This document shows, piece by piece, positions 17,720 through 25,175 of a stretch of 54,804 bases of DNA. The translations under genes were made by a program, and so were the position numbers. Location: assembly GCA_964516325.1 (NCBI GenBank), contig CAZFAP010000007.1, positions 1 through 54,804 on the forward strand, given 5' to 3'. This DNA is from CAZFAP01 sp964516325. GTDB lineage: Bacteria > Auribacterota > JABMQX01. A model generated the notes under the pieces. It was not told the DNA's origin. It saw nothing but the letters and a program-made list of their open reading frames with translations, and ran no database searches. Every line of letters starts with the position of its first letter. Positions within the stretch are counted from its first letter, which is position 1.

Positions 17720-17853
17720 AGGTGCGAAATCACTCCTTCTTACGGGTGGTTCCTACGCCGGTAACAGACTCTGCTTCCCAATGCGAGGATTCTTTCTCCT
17801 CGCAGCATCTTCCAGCAAACGCCTCAACGCCGACCCAAACTCACTCGGCTTGC

Positions 17854-18759
17854 CTAACGAGGCGTTTCCTCGTCGGCGAGGCGTCGTTCCACGAGAGAGA
17901 GCTTTGCCCAAACTATCCTCTCGACTCCATTATAATCCCGCCGACTTCCAATGTCCACATACCTTTCACGAGCCTCGAGAAGCCCGACAACCGCGTCTCT
18001 CTGCCCCGCCCCCCCCCCCAAAAAGATGCTGCCCCCCGGTCTCAGAAACAACTCCGCGTAGCCGACAATCCTTCGGAGGAAATCGAGTCCCCCTTTCCCC
18101 GCCAGGAGCGATTCTCGCGGCTCAAACCTCGCGACCTCGTCGGGCAGAGAGTCCCAGTCCTCTTCCGCGATGTACGGAGGATTGCAGACGATCACGTCCG
18201 CCTTCGGGGCGCCGCACGCGGCGAACGGCTCGAACAAATCCCCAAAAAGAAAGGTCACCCTTCCGGCGACCCCGTTCTTCTCCGCGTTCCGCCTGGCGAG
18301 AGCAATCGCCTCCGAGGAGAGGTCAGAAGCGAAAACCCTGCACTTTTCCACGCTGCAAGCCACACTGATGGCGATGCAGCCGCAGCCCGTCCCAATATCG
18401 TACACGATGCGGTCACCCGCGCCCGAAGAGCGCATGCTCTTGACCACTTCTTCGACGAGAATCTCCGTCTCCGGCCGCGGGATAAAAACCCCCTCTGACA
18501 TCAGAAAGGGGAGCGAGAAGAACTCGGTCTTCCCAAGAACGTACTGAAGGGGCTTCCGGGTTGCCCTGTCCTTCAGCAGTTTTCTCAAAGAACTCAGTTG
18601 TCTCTCGGGGACGGGCTTGTCGTGCTCGAGGTACAGCTCGATTCGCGGCTTGCCGAGCACCTCCGAGAGCAGCAACTCCGCGGTCAGCCGCGCCCGAGGA
18701 ACGCCATGGGATTTCAAATACTTCGTCGAGAGAGATAGAATATCTATGACCCGATGCAT
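17854..18759 (-). CDS. prmC: Release-factor glutamine methyltransferase PrmC
   Basis: Started at the ATG at 18759, four bases after the prfA stop codon, the protein has 301 residues, matching the family. An in-frame longer start lies inside prfA and is less likely. It has the N-terminal helical domain, the SAM-binding DIGTGCGCIAISVA glycine-rich loop, and the catalytic NPPY motif that positions the substrate glutamine. PrmC methylates the Gln of the GGQ motif in RF1 and RF2. The adjacent RF1 gene encodes its substrate. The C-terminal YNGVERIVWAK is also typical. Confidence 0.95.
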   Translation of the reverse strand: MHRVIDILSLSTKYLKSHGVPRARLTAELLLSEVLGKPRIELYLEHDKPVPERQLSSLRKLLKDRATRKPLQYVLGKTEFFSLPFLMSEGVFIPRPETEILVEEVVKSMRSSGAGDRIVYDIGTGCGCIAISVACSVEKCRVFASDLSSEAIALARRNAEKNGVAGRVTFLFGDLFEPFAACGAPKADVIVCNPPYIAEEDWDSLPDEVARFEPRESLLAGKGGLDFLRRIVGYAELFLRPGGSIFLGGGAGQRDAVVGLLEARERYVDIGSRRDYNGVERIVWAKLSLVERRLADEETPR

Positions 18760-18763
18760 CCAT

Positions 18764-19852
18764 TCAAACTTGCGATTTCTTTTCGAGAACGCCCACCTTG
18801 TTCTGGGTATTCCGCAGCGGGACAATCAGCGAGTCCAGATCGCCATCCAGGATGGACCCCAGGTCGTAAATCGTCAGTCCTATACGATGGTCCGTGACTC
18901 GGTTCTGCGGAAAATTGTAGGTGCGGATTTTCTCGCTCCGATCGCCGCTTCGCACCTGGGCCTTTCGCGTTTCCGCAATCTCTTTGTCCCGCCTGGCTAT
19001 CTCCATTTCCAGCAGCTTCGCCCGGAGATGCCTCATAGCCTTTTCTCGGTTCTGATGCTGAGACCTCTCGTCCTGGCACTGCACCACGATCTTCGTGGGG
19101 AGGTGCGTGATCCGCACCGCGGAGTCCATCGTGTTGACGCTCTGCCCGCCGTGCCCTGACGACCTGAAAACGTCTATCCGAATGTCCTTGGGGTCTATTT
19201 CCACCTCCACGGGGTCCGGCTCTGGCAGCACGGCCACCGTCACCGCGGAGGTATGGATGCGCCCGCTTGCCTCCGTGACGGGAACTCGCTGCACCCTGTG
19301 AATTCCGCTCTCGAATTTCAACTTCCGGTAAACGCCTTTCCCCTGCACCTCAAAGACGATTTCCTTGAAGCCCCCCAGTTCCGTCGGATGGCTGTTCAGG
19401 GTCTCGACCTTCCAGCCTTGCGAATCGGCATAGCGGGAGTACATCCGAAACAATTCCCCCGCAAAGAGGCTCGCCTCCGCGCCGCCGGTGCCCGCCCGTA
19501 TCTCCACGATGGTGTCGCGGCTGTCGTCCTTGGAGCTTGGGTTAAGCAAATCCTGAAGCTCTTCGAGGAGCTCGCCCTCCTTTTGCTCGAACGACGCCAC
19601 TTCCTCTTCGAGGAGAGTTCGCAATTCGACCTCTTCGGCGGCTTCGCGGAGAAGCTTCCGATTCTCGGCGAGCGCAGAGCACAATCTCTGGTAAGCGGCA
19701 TGCTTCTCGACTACCCGGGAAAGATGATAATGCTCCTTATAGAGCTGCTGAAATTCCCGATGGTTTGCCGCAAGCGCCGGATCAGCAAGCTTCGCCTCAA
19801 TCTCATCCTTCTTCTTCTTCAGGTCTTCAATGACCGCCGACAGCTCTTCCAT
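18764..19852 (-). CDS. prfA: Peptide chain release factor 1
   Basis: The 362-residue protein is a class-1 release factor. The GGQ catalytic motif is in SSGHGGQSVNTMDSAVRI, and the stop-codon reading tripeptide is PVT (in QRVPVTEASGRIHTSAV), as in RF1 (UAA/UAG), not the SPF of RF2. A long N-terminal coiled helical domain (1-100) is normal. It sits between rpmE (15-base gap) and prmC (four-base gap). Confidence 0.96.
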   Translation of the reverse strand: MEELSAVIEDLKKKKDEIEAKLADPALAANHREFQQLYKEHYHLSRVVEKHAAYQRLCSALAENRKLLREAAEEVELRTLLEEEVASFEQKEGELLEELQDLLNPSSKDDSRDTIVEIRAGTGGAEASLFAGELFRMYSRYADSQGWKVETLNSHPTELGGFKEIVFEVQGKGVYRKLKFESGIHRVQRVPVTEASGRIHTSAVTVAVLPEPDPVEVEIDPKDIRIDVFRSSGHGGQSVNTMDSAVRITHLPTKIVVQCQDERSQHQNREKAMRHLRAKLLEMEIARRDKEIAETRKAQVRSGDRSEKIRTYNFPQNRVTDHRIGLTIYDLGSILDGDLDSLIVPLRNTQNKVGVLEKKSQV

Positions 19853-19867
19853 TCGCAGACCATCCGA

Positions 19868-20080
19868 TCATTCGGATTTCTTCTTCTGACCGTACATCTT
19901 CCGGAAGCGCTCGACCCGCCCTGCCGTATCCACATACTTTTGTTTCCCGGTGAAAAACGGGTGGCAATTCGAGCAGATGCCGACGTGAATTTCCGCGGCC
20001 GTCGAGCGGGTTTTTATGACGTTCCCGCAGGCACAGGTTATTGTGGATTCCACGTACTTTGGGTGAATGTCCTTTTTCAT
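19868..20080 (-). CDS. rpmE: Ribosomal protein bL31 (zinc form)
   Basis: This 70-residue bL31 keeps the zinc-binding cysteines C16, C18, C36 and C39 (TCACGN and GICSNCHPFFTGKQKYVDT), so it is the zinc-containing type. bL31 bridges the 50S central protuberance and the 30S head. The gene starts at ATG 20080 with GGAGGGTAA upstream and is first of the rpmE-prfA-prmC-murA group, following the promoter at 20268-20296. Confidence 0.96.
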   Translation of the reverse strand: MKKDIHPKYVESTITCACGNVIKTRSTAAEIHVGICSNCHPFFTGKQKYVDTAGRVERFRKMYGQKKKSE

Positions 20081-20267
20081 GTTTACCCTCCAGCCAGTTA
20101 GGCAAATGTTTCTCTTTTGTCAGCCAGCTTCCGCCTTCGCGAACCCGGCAAACGACCGACGAGACGCTAAAGCCACGCCGTTGTCTGTGAGTGGTCTGGC
20201 TTCGCTCGAGAAGGTTCTCCGCGAAAAGGAAAGCTTGCTCCCCTATTACGCCGACGCCTTTCGTAAA

Positions 20268-20296
20268 ATTATACTCGAGTGTCTGCTCTTAAGCAA
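20268..20296 (-). promoter_or_regulatory. Promoter of the rpmE-prfA-prmC-murA operon
   Basis: Read on the minus strand, TTGCTT (20296-20291) and a perfect TATAAT (20273-20268) are spaced by 17 bases. The transcript would begin near 20261 and have an unusually long leader of about 180 bases before rpmE, with room for a regulatory structure. The whole 20081-20403 gap between rho and rpmE contains no gene; besides this promoter I see nothing else specific. Confidence 0.65.
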
Positions 20297-20403
20297 CGGG
20301 AAGTTCAACGCGGCGTGCAACACCTCTTTGGGGGGAGCGATTCAACGCGGCGAGAGCTCCTGACCGCCCGGCGAGGCCCTTCTCGCAAGGCCGCAGGCGC
20401 CGA

Positions 20404-21657
20404 TCAGCTCGTCTTCAAGGAGAGGAGAAATTCGGCGTTGGTTTGGGTCTTCTTCAGTCTCTCGACGATAAGCTCCATGCATTCGACCGGCTTCATGCCG
20501 TTGAGGGCTCTCCTCAGCAGCCAGATTCTCTCCAGCTCACCCGGGTCGTAGAGACGTTCCTCCTTTCGCGTTCCCGACCTCTCGATGTCTATCGCCGGAT
20601 AAACTCGCTTGTCAACGAGGCGACGGTCGAGGTTCAACTCCATGTTGCCGGTTCCTTTGAACTCCTCGAAAATCACCTCGTCCATCCGGCTGCCCGTATC
20701 AATCAGCGCGGTCGCCATAATGGTCAGACTCCCTCCCTCTTCCAGGTTTCGGGCTGCCCCAAAGAAACGCTTCGGCTTGTGAAGGGCGTTGGAGTCAATG
20801 CCGCCGGACATGATCTTACCGCTGTGGGGTTGAACCGCGTTGTAGGCGCGGGCCAACCGGGTGATGCTGTCCAGCAAGATGACGACGTCCCTCTTGTGCT
20901 CGACGAGCCGTTTCGCTTTCTCTAAGACGATCTCCGCCACCTGAATGTGTCGCTCCGCAGGCTCATCGAATGTCGAGCTTATGACTTCCCCTTTCACGGA
21001 CCGTTTCCAGTCCGTCACCTCCTCGGGTCGCTCGTCTATGAGCAGCACGATCAAATAGACCTCGGGGTTGTTCGTCGTGACGCTGTTCGCGATTTTCTGG
21101 AGCAGAACCGTCTTTCCCGTCCGCGGCGCCGCCACAATCAACCCTCGTTGCCCTTTCCCTATCGGCGTCAGGAGGTCCATCACCCGCATGGATACCTCTT
21201 CCGAGACCGTCTCCAGCATGAATCTCTTGTCCGGGAACAGCGGCGTCAGGTTGTCGAACAGCGTCCTTTCCTTGGCCTTGTCCGGGTTCTCAAAGTTTAT
21301 GGCGTGCACTTTGAGAAGCGCGAAGTACCGCTCCTTATCCTTCGGCGGACGAATCTCGCCGGAGACCGTATCGCCGGTCTTCAAGTCAAACCTTCGTATC
21401 TGAGAAGGAGAGACGTAAATGTCTTCCGGGCACGGCAAGTAATTGTAATTGGGCGATCGCAGAAAGCCGAATCCATCGGGAAGGGTCTCCAGAACCCCCT
21501 CTCCGAACATGTTCCCCTCCTTCTCGCTTTCGGCTTTCAGGACCTCGAAAATCAGCTCGTGCTTCTTCATGCTGCCAATCCCCTGGATTTTCAGGCTCCT
21601 GGCAAGCTTGTTGAGTTCGCCGACTTTCATTTCTTGAAGTTTCACTATGTCCACCAT
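20404..21657 (-). CDS. rho: Transcription termination factor Rho
   Basis: This 417-residue protein has the N-terminal Rho_N helix domain, the cold-shock-like RNA-binding domain (LPDGFGFLRSPNYNYLPCPEDIYVSPSQIRRF is split over residues 58-90), and an ATPase core with Walker A AAPRTGKT (176-183) and Walker B VVILLDSITRLARAYN. The secondary RNA site SGGIDSNALHKPKRFFGAAR is intact, so bicyclomycin-type residues are present. Rho forms a hexameric RNA translocase. It lies 49 bases downstream of coaE. Confidence 0.97.
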   Translation of the reverse strand: MVDIVKLQEMKVGELNKLARSLKIQGIGSMKKHELIFEVLKAESEKEGNMFGEGVLETLPDGFGFLRSPNYNYLPCPEDIYVSPSQIRRFDLKTGDTVSGEIRPPKDKERYFALLKVHAINFENPDKAKERTLFDNLTPLFPDKRFMLETVSEEVSMRVMDLLTPIGKGQRGLIVAAPRTGKTVLLQKIANSVTTNNPEVYLIVLLIDERPEEVTDWKRSVKGEVISSTFDEPAERHIQVAEIVLEKAKRLVEHKRDVVILLDSITRLARAYNAVQPHSGKIMSGGIDSNALHKPKRFFGAARNLEEGGSLTIMATALIDTGSRMDEVIFEEFKGTGNMELNLDRRLVDKRVYPAIDIERSGTRKEERLYDPGELERIWLLRRALNGMKPVECMELIVERLKKTQTNAEFLLSLKTS

Positions 21658-21706
21658 CGAAACTACCTCCTTTACAAAACGAATCTATCTTCTGACATCC
21701 TCTTTT

Positions 21707-22363
21707 TCAGTTCCTGGTTTTGCTGGCATCGCGCGACCCGCGCAACCCGCGGCGACGGGGCTTTCCCTCCACCCGAATCCGGTCATAGACGTTTTTGACC
21801 TGCTCAAAAGTCTTCTCGACGGAACCATCGTTCTCGATAACGTAGTCCGCGAATTTCACCTTTTCGTCCATGTTCATCTGGTTGGCAATTCTCCTGTCAA
21901 GATCGCTCCTGGTCTTTCCTCCTCTTTGGCAGAACCTCCTCAATTGATTTTCGTAATTCGCCTTTACCACGACGATGACATCGTACAGCTCGAGGGCTCC
22001 CCCCTCGATCAGAAGGGGAACCTCTGCCACGCAGACCTGCTCCTGTCCCGCCTTCTCCCTTTCCTCAAAGAACCTTCGCATCTCCAGCCTGACCCTCGGA
22101 TGCAGCAAGTCCGTCAACTGCCGCAACCTCCGCCCATCCGTGAAAACGATTCCCGCGAGCTTGCCCCGATCAACGCAGCCGTCCTGGGCAAGCACCTCCT
22201 TTCCGAAGATCGAAACCACTGCTGCTTTCACTTCCTCCTCTTCTTTGAGGAGCCTGTGCACGACATCATCCGCGCTTATCACCGGCACCCCCAGGCGAGA
22301 GAACATCTCCGCGACCGTCGTTTTGCCCGTGCAGACTCCGCCGGTCAAGCCGACTCGGATCAT
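21707..22363 (-). CDS. coaE: Dephospho-CoA kinase CoaE
   Basis: The 218-residue product phosphorylates dephospho-CoA, the last step of coenzyme A synthesis. The P-loop GGVCTGKTT is at residues 8-16, followed by SADDVVHRLL, HPRVR and the lid-associated EVPLLIEGG. The Arg-rich tail (KPRRRGLRGSRDASKTRN) is longer than usual. Its start overlaps the end of the STT3-like gene by four bases (ATGA), so the two are translationally coupled, with rho downstream. Confidence 0.94.
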   Translation of the reverse strand: MIRVGLTGGVCTGKTTVAEMFSRLGVPVISADDVVHRLLKEEEEVKAAVVSIFGKEVLAQDGCVDRGKLAGIVFTDGRRLRQLTDLLHPRVRLEMRRFFEEREKAGQEQVCVAEVPLLIEGGALELYDVIVVVKANYENQLRRFCQRGGKTRSDLDRRIANQMNMDEKVKFADYVIENDGSVEKTFEQVKNVYDRIRVEGKPRRRGLRGSRDASKTRN

Positions 22364-24462
22364 TTTCTTCGGTCGCTCAGAATTTGCTTCCAGCGTTCGA
22401 CCTCCAGGCTTGCCCTGTTGCGATCGCCCTTGATCGTGTAAACGGTGCTGAGCATCGAGTGAGCCTCCGCGGAGCCGGGGAAAAGCTCGACCGCGCGGAG
22501 CAATTCATCTTCTGCCAATTGGAGCGACTCCTGATCGCCGTCGGAATTGTATTTTTCGAAGTGCGCGCGGGCGGCACGCACGTGCCCTTCAGCATCCTCG
22601 ATTCCCTTCTCCGACACGACCTTGAAGACCCGATAGTAGAAGCCGAACGGGTCCGCCGCCATCGAGACGTCCGTCAGCTTCTTGAAGTACTGCAATCTGT
22701 CCGGGTTGTAGCGCATCGCGAGAGTCGCGTACTCCGGCTGTCTTTCCGCTCGGTCAACCATGTACCGGTGCGAGTACATCCAATCTCCACTGGTTGGTCC
22801 GCTGAACACTCCCGGATGCAGCACGTAATAATCCACGCCGTACTTGACGCAAAAGTCGTGGAAATCCTTCTCGTCCTCGCTGAACAACGCCTCCAGGTAT
22901 TCTTTCACCTTCATCCGCATTTGCTTGGACTCAAACTTGGGATGGAGAACAATCGCTCGTCCCGCGTCGGCAAATATCGTCGGCTCCAGGGTGAAATTGG
23001 CGAGGACGACGGCATCCTCTTCGGTGTTCTCTCGCAGCCAATCAACCAAAACCTTATTGGCGGCATAAGGGCTGCCAGTGTCCGCCGCTCGATATATCTT
23101 CCTGAACGACGAATACGTGTCCGCTTCGGCAATCAACCCCAGCAGAACGACTGCGGACCATACCAGCAGCGCCACCGTCCTTGCCGCCGTCCTGCGAAAC
23201 AGAGACAGCCAGTACCGAACTCCCAATCCGATCAGGCAGCACAGGAAAAACACCAAAAACACTTCCATCCTGACAAACAACACGTACAGCACGAAGAACG
23301 CAACGACCCAGTACAGAAGAGCCTTTTCGCCCCCCTCGGCTTTGCGCTTGAGCAGCGACCTCATTAGCAGGACGAGAGGTCCCAGCCCAAGGACGAACAG
23401 AACTTCAAAGTCGGATATGGGATACTTTCCCTGGAACTTGGACGTCGCCGAGTGCAGCGCCGGAGTCCACAGGATTCTCGCCTCGTAGCTGAGCTTCGCC
23501 GGATCGAGCGGCTTGACGTTCAAATACCTCAGCTTCGCCAGAAACAGACTCGGAAAGTGCGAGTAGGTCTCCGGGTACGTCGTCTGGCTCATGACCAATC
23601 CCGCCAGCGTACCCAGCACAACCAGGAACACGACTCTCGCCACAAGTCCCGCTCGCTTTCCGGATACGGCCCGTGCCACAAATGCTGCCGCCAAGCCGTA
23701 CCAGACCAGCATCCCCCACGAGGATAGGAACGCGTGACTTCGCAGATATGGCACCCCGACTCCGGCTAAAACTAAGCACGCTAATCCCGGCAGGAACGCT
23801 CGAACTAACCGATGACCACCTTTTCCAAAGAGCAGTTGAATCGCCGCGAAAACGCCAATTAACAGGATGTAGAGCTGTGTTACGTCCCACGTTGCCGCGG
23901 CGGCGGCGACCAACACTCCCGCTCCAATCGCCGACCACCATGCCCTTTCCCTCTTCCATCCCCGCACCAAGAGCCACCAGTGCAGGAAGATAAGCGGTAG
24001 CGTGAAATTCTCCCGGCTGAACTCCAATCCCGTCGAGCGAATCACAGACGGAGCGGAGACCGCGTAGAGCGATGCCGCCATCAAGCCACCGAGTTCCCCG
24101 CCTCCCATTTCCAAAACCGCGAGAAATACCGCAAAAATCCCCAGGCAAAACCACGCGGCGTCGAACCGCCTGACAAACTCCCGAAACGGGCCCGGTCTGC
24201 CGAGCGCTTCGTACGCTCCCGCAGCCGCAAAATCCTTCCCGAGCGACAGCTTCCTCGCGACCTCAAGCCCCTCGGGAAACTGCGCCCGCTTGTCCACACC
24301 GGGGATGCGATGCCCGTCTGGGACCATCTCCGCATAATGAAAGAGCATCGCGCTTTCCAGGGTGTACGGCAGGTCGCGGTAATAATCCCGGAGGCATCCC
24401 ACGACGCCCCACCGCAAAATCACCCCAAGGGCATAGACGCAACCCAAACAGGTCCAAACCAC
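22360..24462 (-). CDS. STT3-like / GT-C membrane protein with C-terminal TPR
   Basis: The 700-residue protein has about 11-13 membrane segments in residues 1-450. The first loop holds DYYRDLPYTLESAMLF and later IPGVDKRAQFPEGLEVAR, resembling the acidic first loop of STT3/PMT GT-C glycosyltransferases, which transfer lipid-linked glycans to proteins. A soluble domain follows (about 470-640). The final 60 residues read as one or two TPR-like helices (LQLAEDELLRAVELFPGSAE). The GTG at 24462 is the first standard start, but coding-like sequence extends another 40 bases upstream to an AAGGAAGAG site without an obvious start codon, so the true start is uncertain. It is coupled to coaE. The transferase function is inferred. 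Confidence 0.6.
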   Translation of the reverse strand: MVWTCLGCVYALGVILRWGVVGCLRDYYRDLPYTLESAMLFHYAEMVPDGHRIPGVDKRAQFPEGLEVARKLSLGKDFAAAGAYEALGRPGPFREFVRRFDAAWFCLGIFAVFLAVLEMGGGELGGLMAASLYAVSAPSVIRSTGLEFSRENFTLPLIFLHWWLLVRGWKRERAWWSAIGAGVLVAAAAATWDVTQLYILLIGVFAAIQLLFGKGGHRLVRAFLPGLACLVLAGVGVPYLRSHAFLSSWGMLVWYGLAAAFVARAVSGKRAGLVARVVFLVVLGTLAGLVMSQTTYPETYSHFPSLFLAKLRYLNVKPLDPAKLSYEARILWTPALHSATSKFQGKYPISDFEVLFVLGLGPLVLLMRSLLKRKAEGGEKALLYWVVAFFVLYVLFVRMEVFLVFFLCCLIGLGVRYWLSLFRRTAARTVALLVWSAVVLLGLIAEADTYSSFRKIYRAADTGSPYAANKVLVDWLRENTEEDAVVLANFTLEPTIFADAGRAIVLHPKFESKQMRMKVKEYLEALFSEDEKDFHDFCVKYGVDYYVLHPGVFSGPTSGDWMYSHRYMVDRAERQPEYATLAMRYNPDRLQYFKKLTDVSMAADPFGFYYRVFKVVSEKGIEDAEGHVRAARAHFEKYNSDGDQESLQLAEDELLRAVELFPGSAEAHSMLSTVYTIKGDRNRASLEVERWKQILSDRRK

Positions 24463-24657
24463 CAGAAAGGTCAGATGCCGATTCTTGATACCGTCTCTTC
24501 CTTTTGGTCACCAAACCGGGGCTTTCTTCGTCCGCAGACCGTCCGCCGGCCTCTCCGGGCCTGCCCGCTGCCAGCCCAACCGTCTGCGTCCCCGGCCTAA
24601 GCGATCATCGTGCGCGTGGCCTGCGCGCCAACAAGGACCCGTGGAAAAGGGGTCGCC

Positions 24658-24984
24658 CTATCGCCACCAGGGCAGCAGAACTATCATGGTGCCCGCGGCT
24701 AAGCCGTTGACGATCACTCCCGCCCATGTGAGCACGCGTACTTTTTCCATCCGGAAAAGAGCCACGATTCCCAAGGCAAGGCCTGTGAGAAAGGAGTAGA
24801 GCATGACCTCGACTGGAAGCCATAGCCCTGTAAGCCCTGCTGCCACGTAGCCCTCGGGTCCCGTCCCGTCCTGAAGGATGCCAAAGGCGGACACAGCCAA
24901 TATCGTGGCGAGCCCACCGTACGGCATCAACACCGATGCGACGTTGAACGCAGGCGGCCTTCCGGAAGAACCCCTGATGTCCAT
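24658..24984 (-). CDS. Small three-segment membrane protein of unknown function
   Basis: The ATG at 24984 follows GGAGGG with five bases of spacing, giving 108 residues. Three hydrophobic segments are visible (GGLATILAVSAFGIL, EVMLYSFLTGLALGIVALF and LTWAGVIVNGLAAGTMIVLL), with a Lys/Arg-flanked loop between the last two. There is no catalytic motif. It lies alone between polA (191-base gap upstream) and the STT3-like gene (195-base gap downstream). Function unknown. Confidence 0.6.
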   Translation of the reverse strand: MDIRGSSGRPPAFNVASVLMPYGGLATILAVSAFGILQDGTGPEGYVAAGLTGLWLPVEVMLYSFLTGLALGIVALFRMEKVRVLTWAGVIVNGLAAGTMIVLLPWWR

Positions 24985-25175
24985 CTGTTCCCTCCTGGCC
25001 GTCGGTCTGCTCTTGCCCCACCGACCTTCACAGCCCGCCGGTGCCTGCATGGCGCCGGCTCAGGCTTGGTGCGAATTCAGAACAAATTTGTCGCTTCCCC
25101 TTACCCAAATGGACAATGGCACGCTACTCTTTGAACGCCGTCGGCGTTCTCCCCGACTGCCGCTGCGTCATCAGG

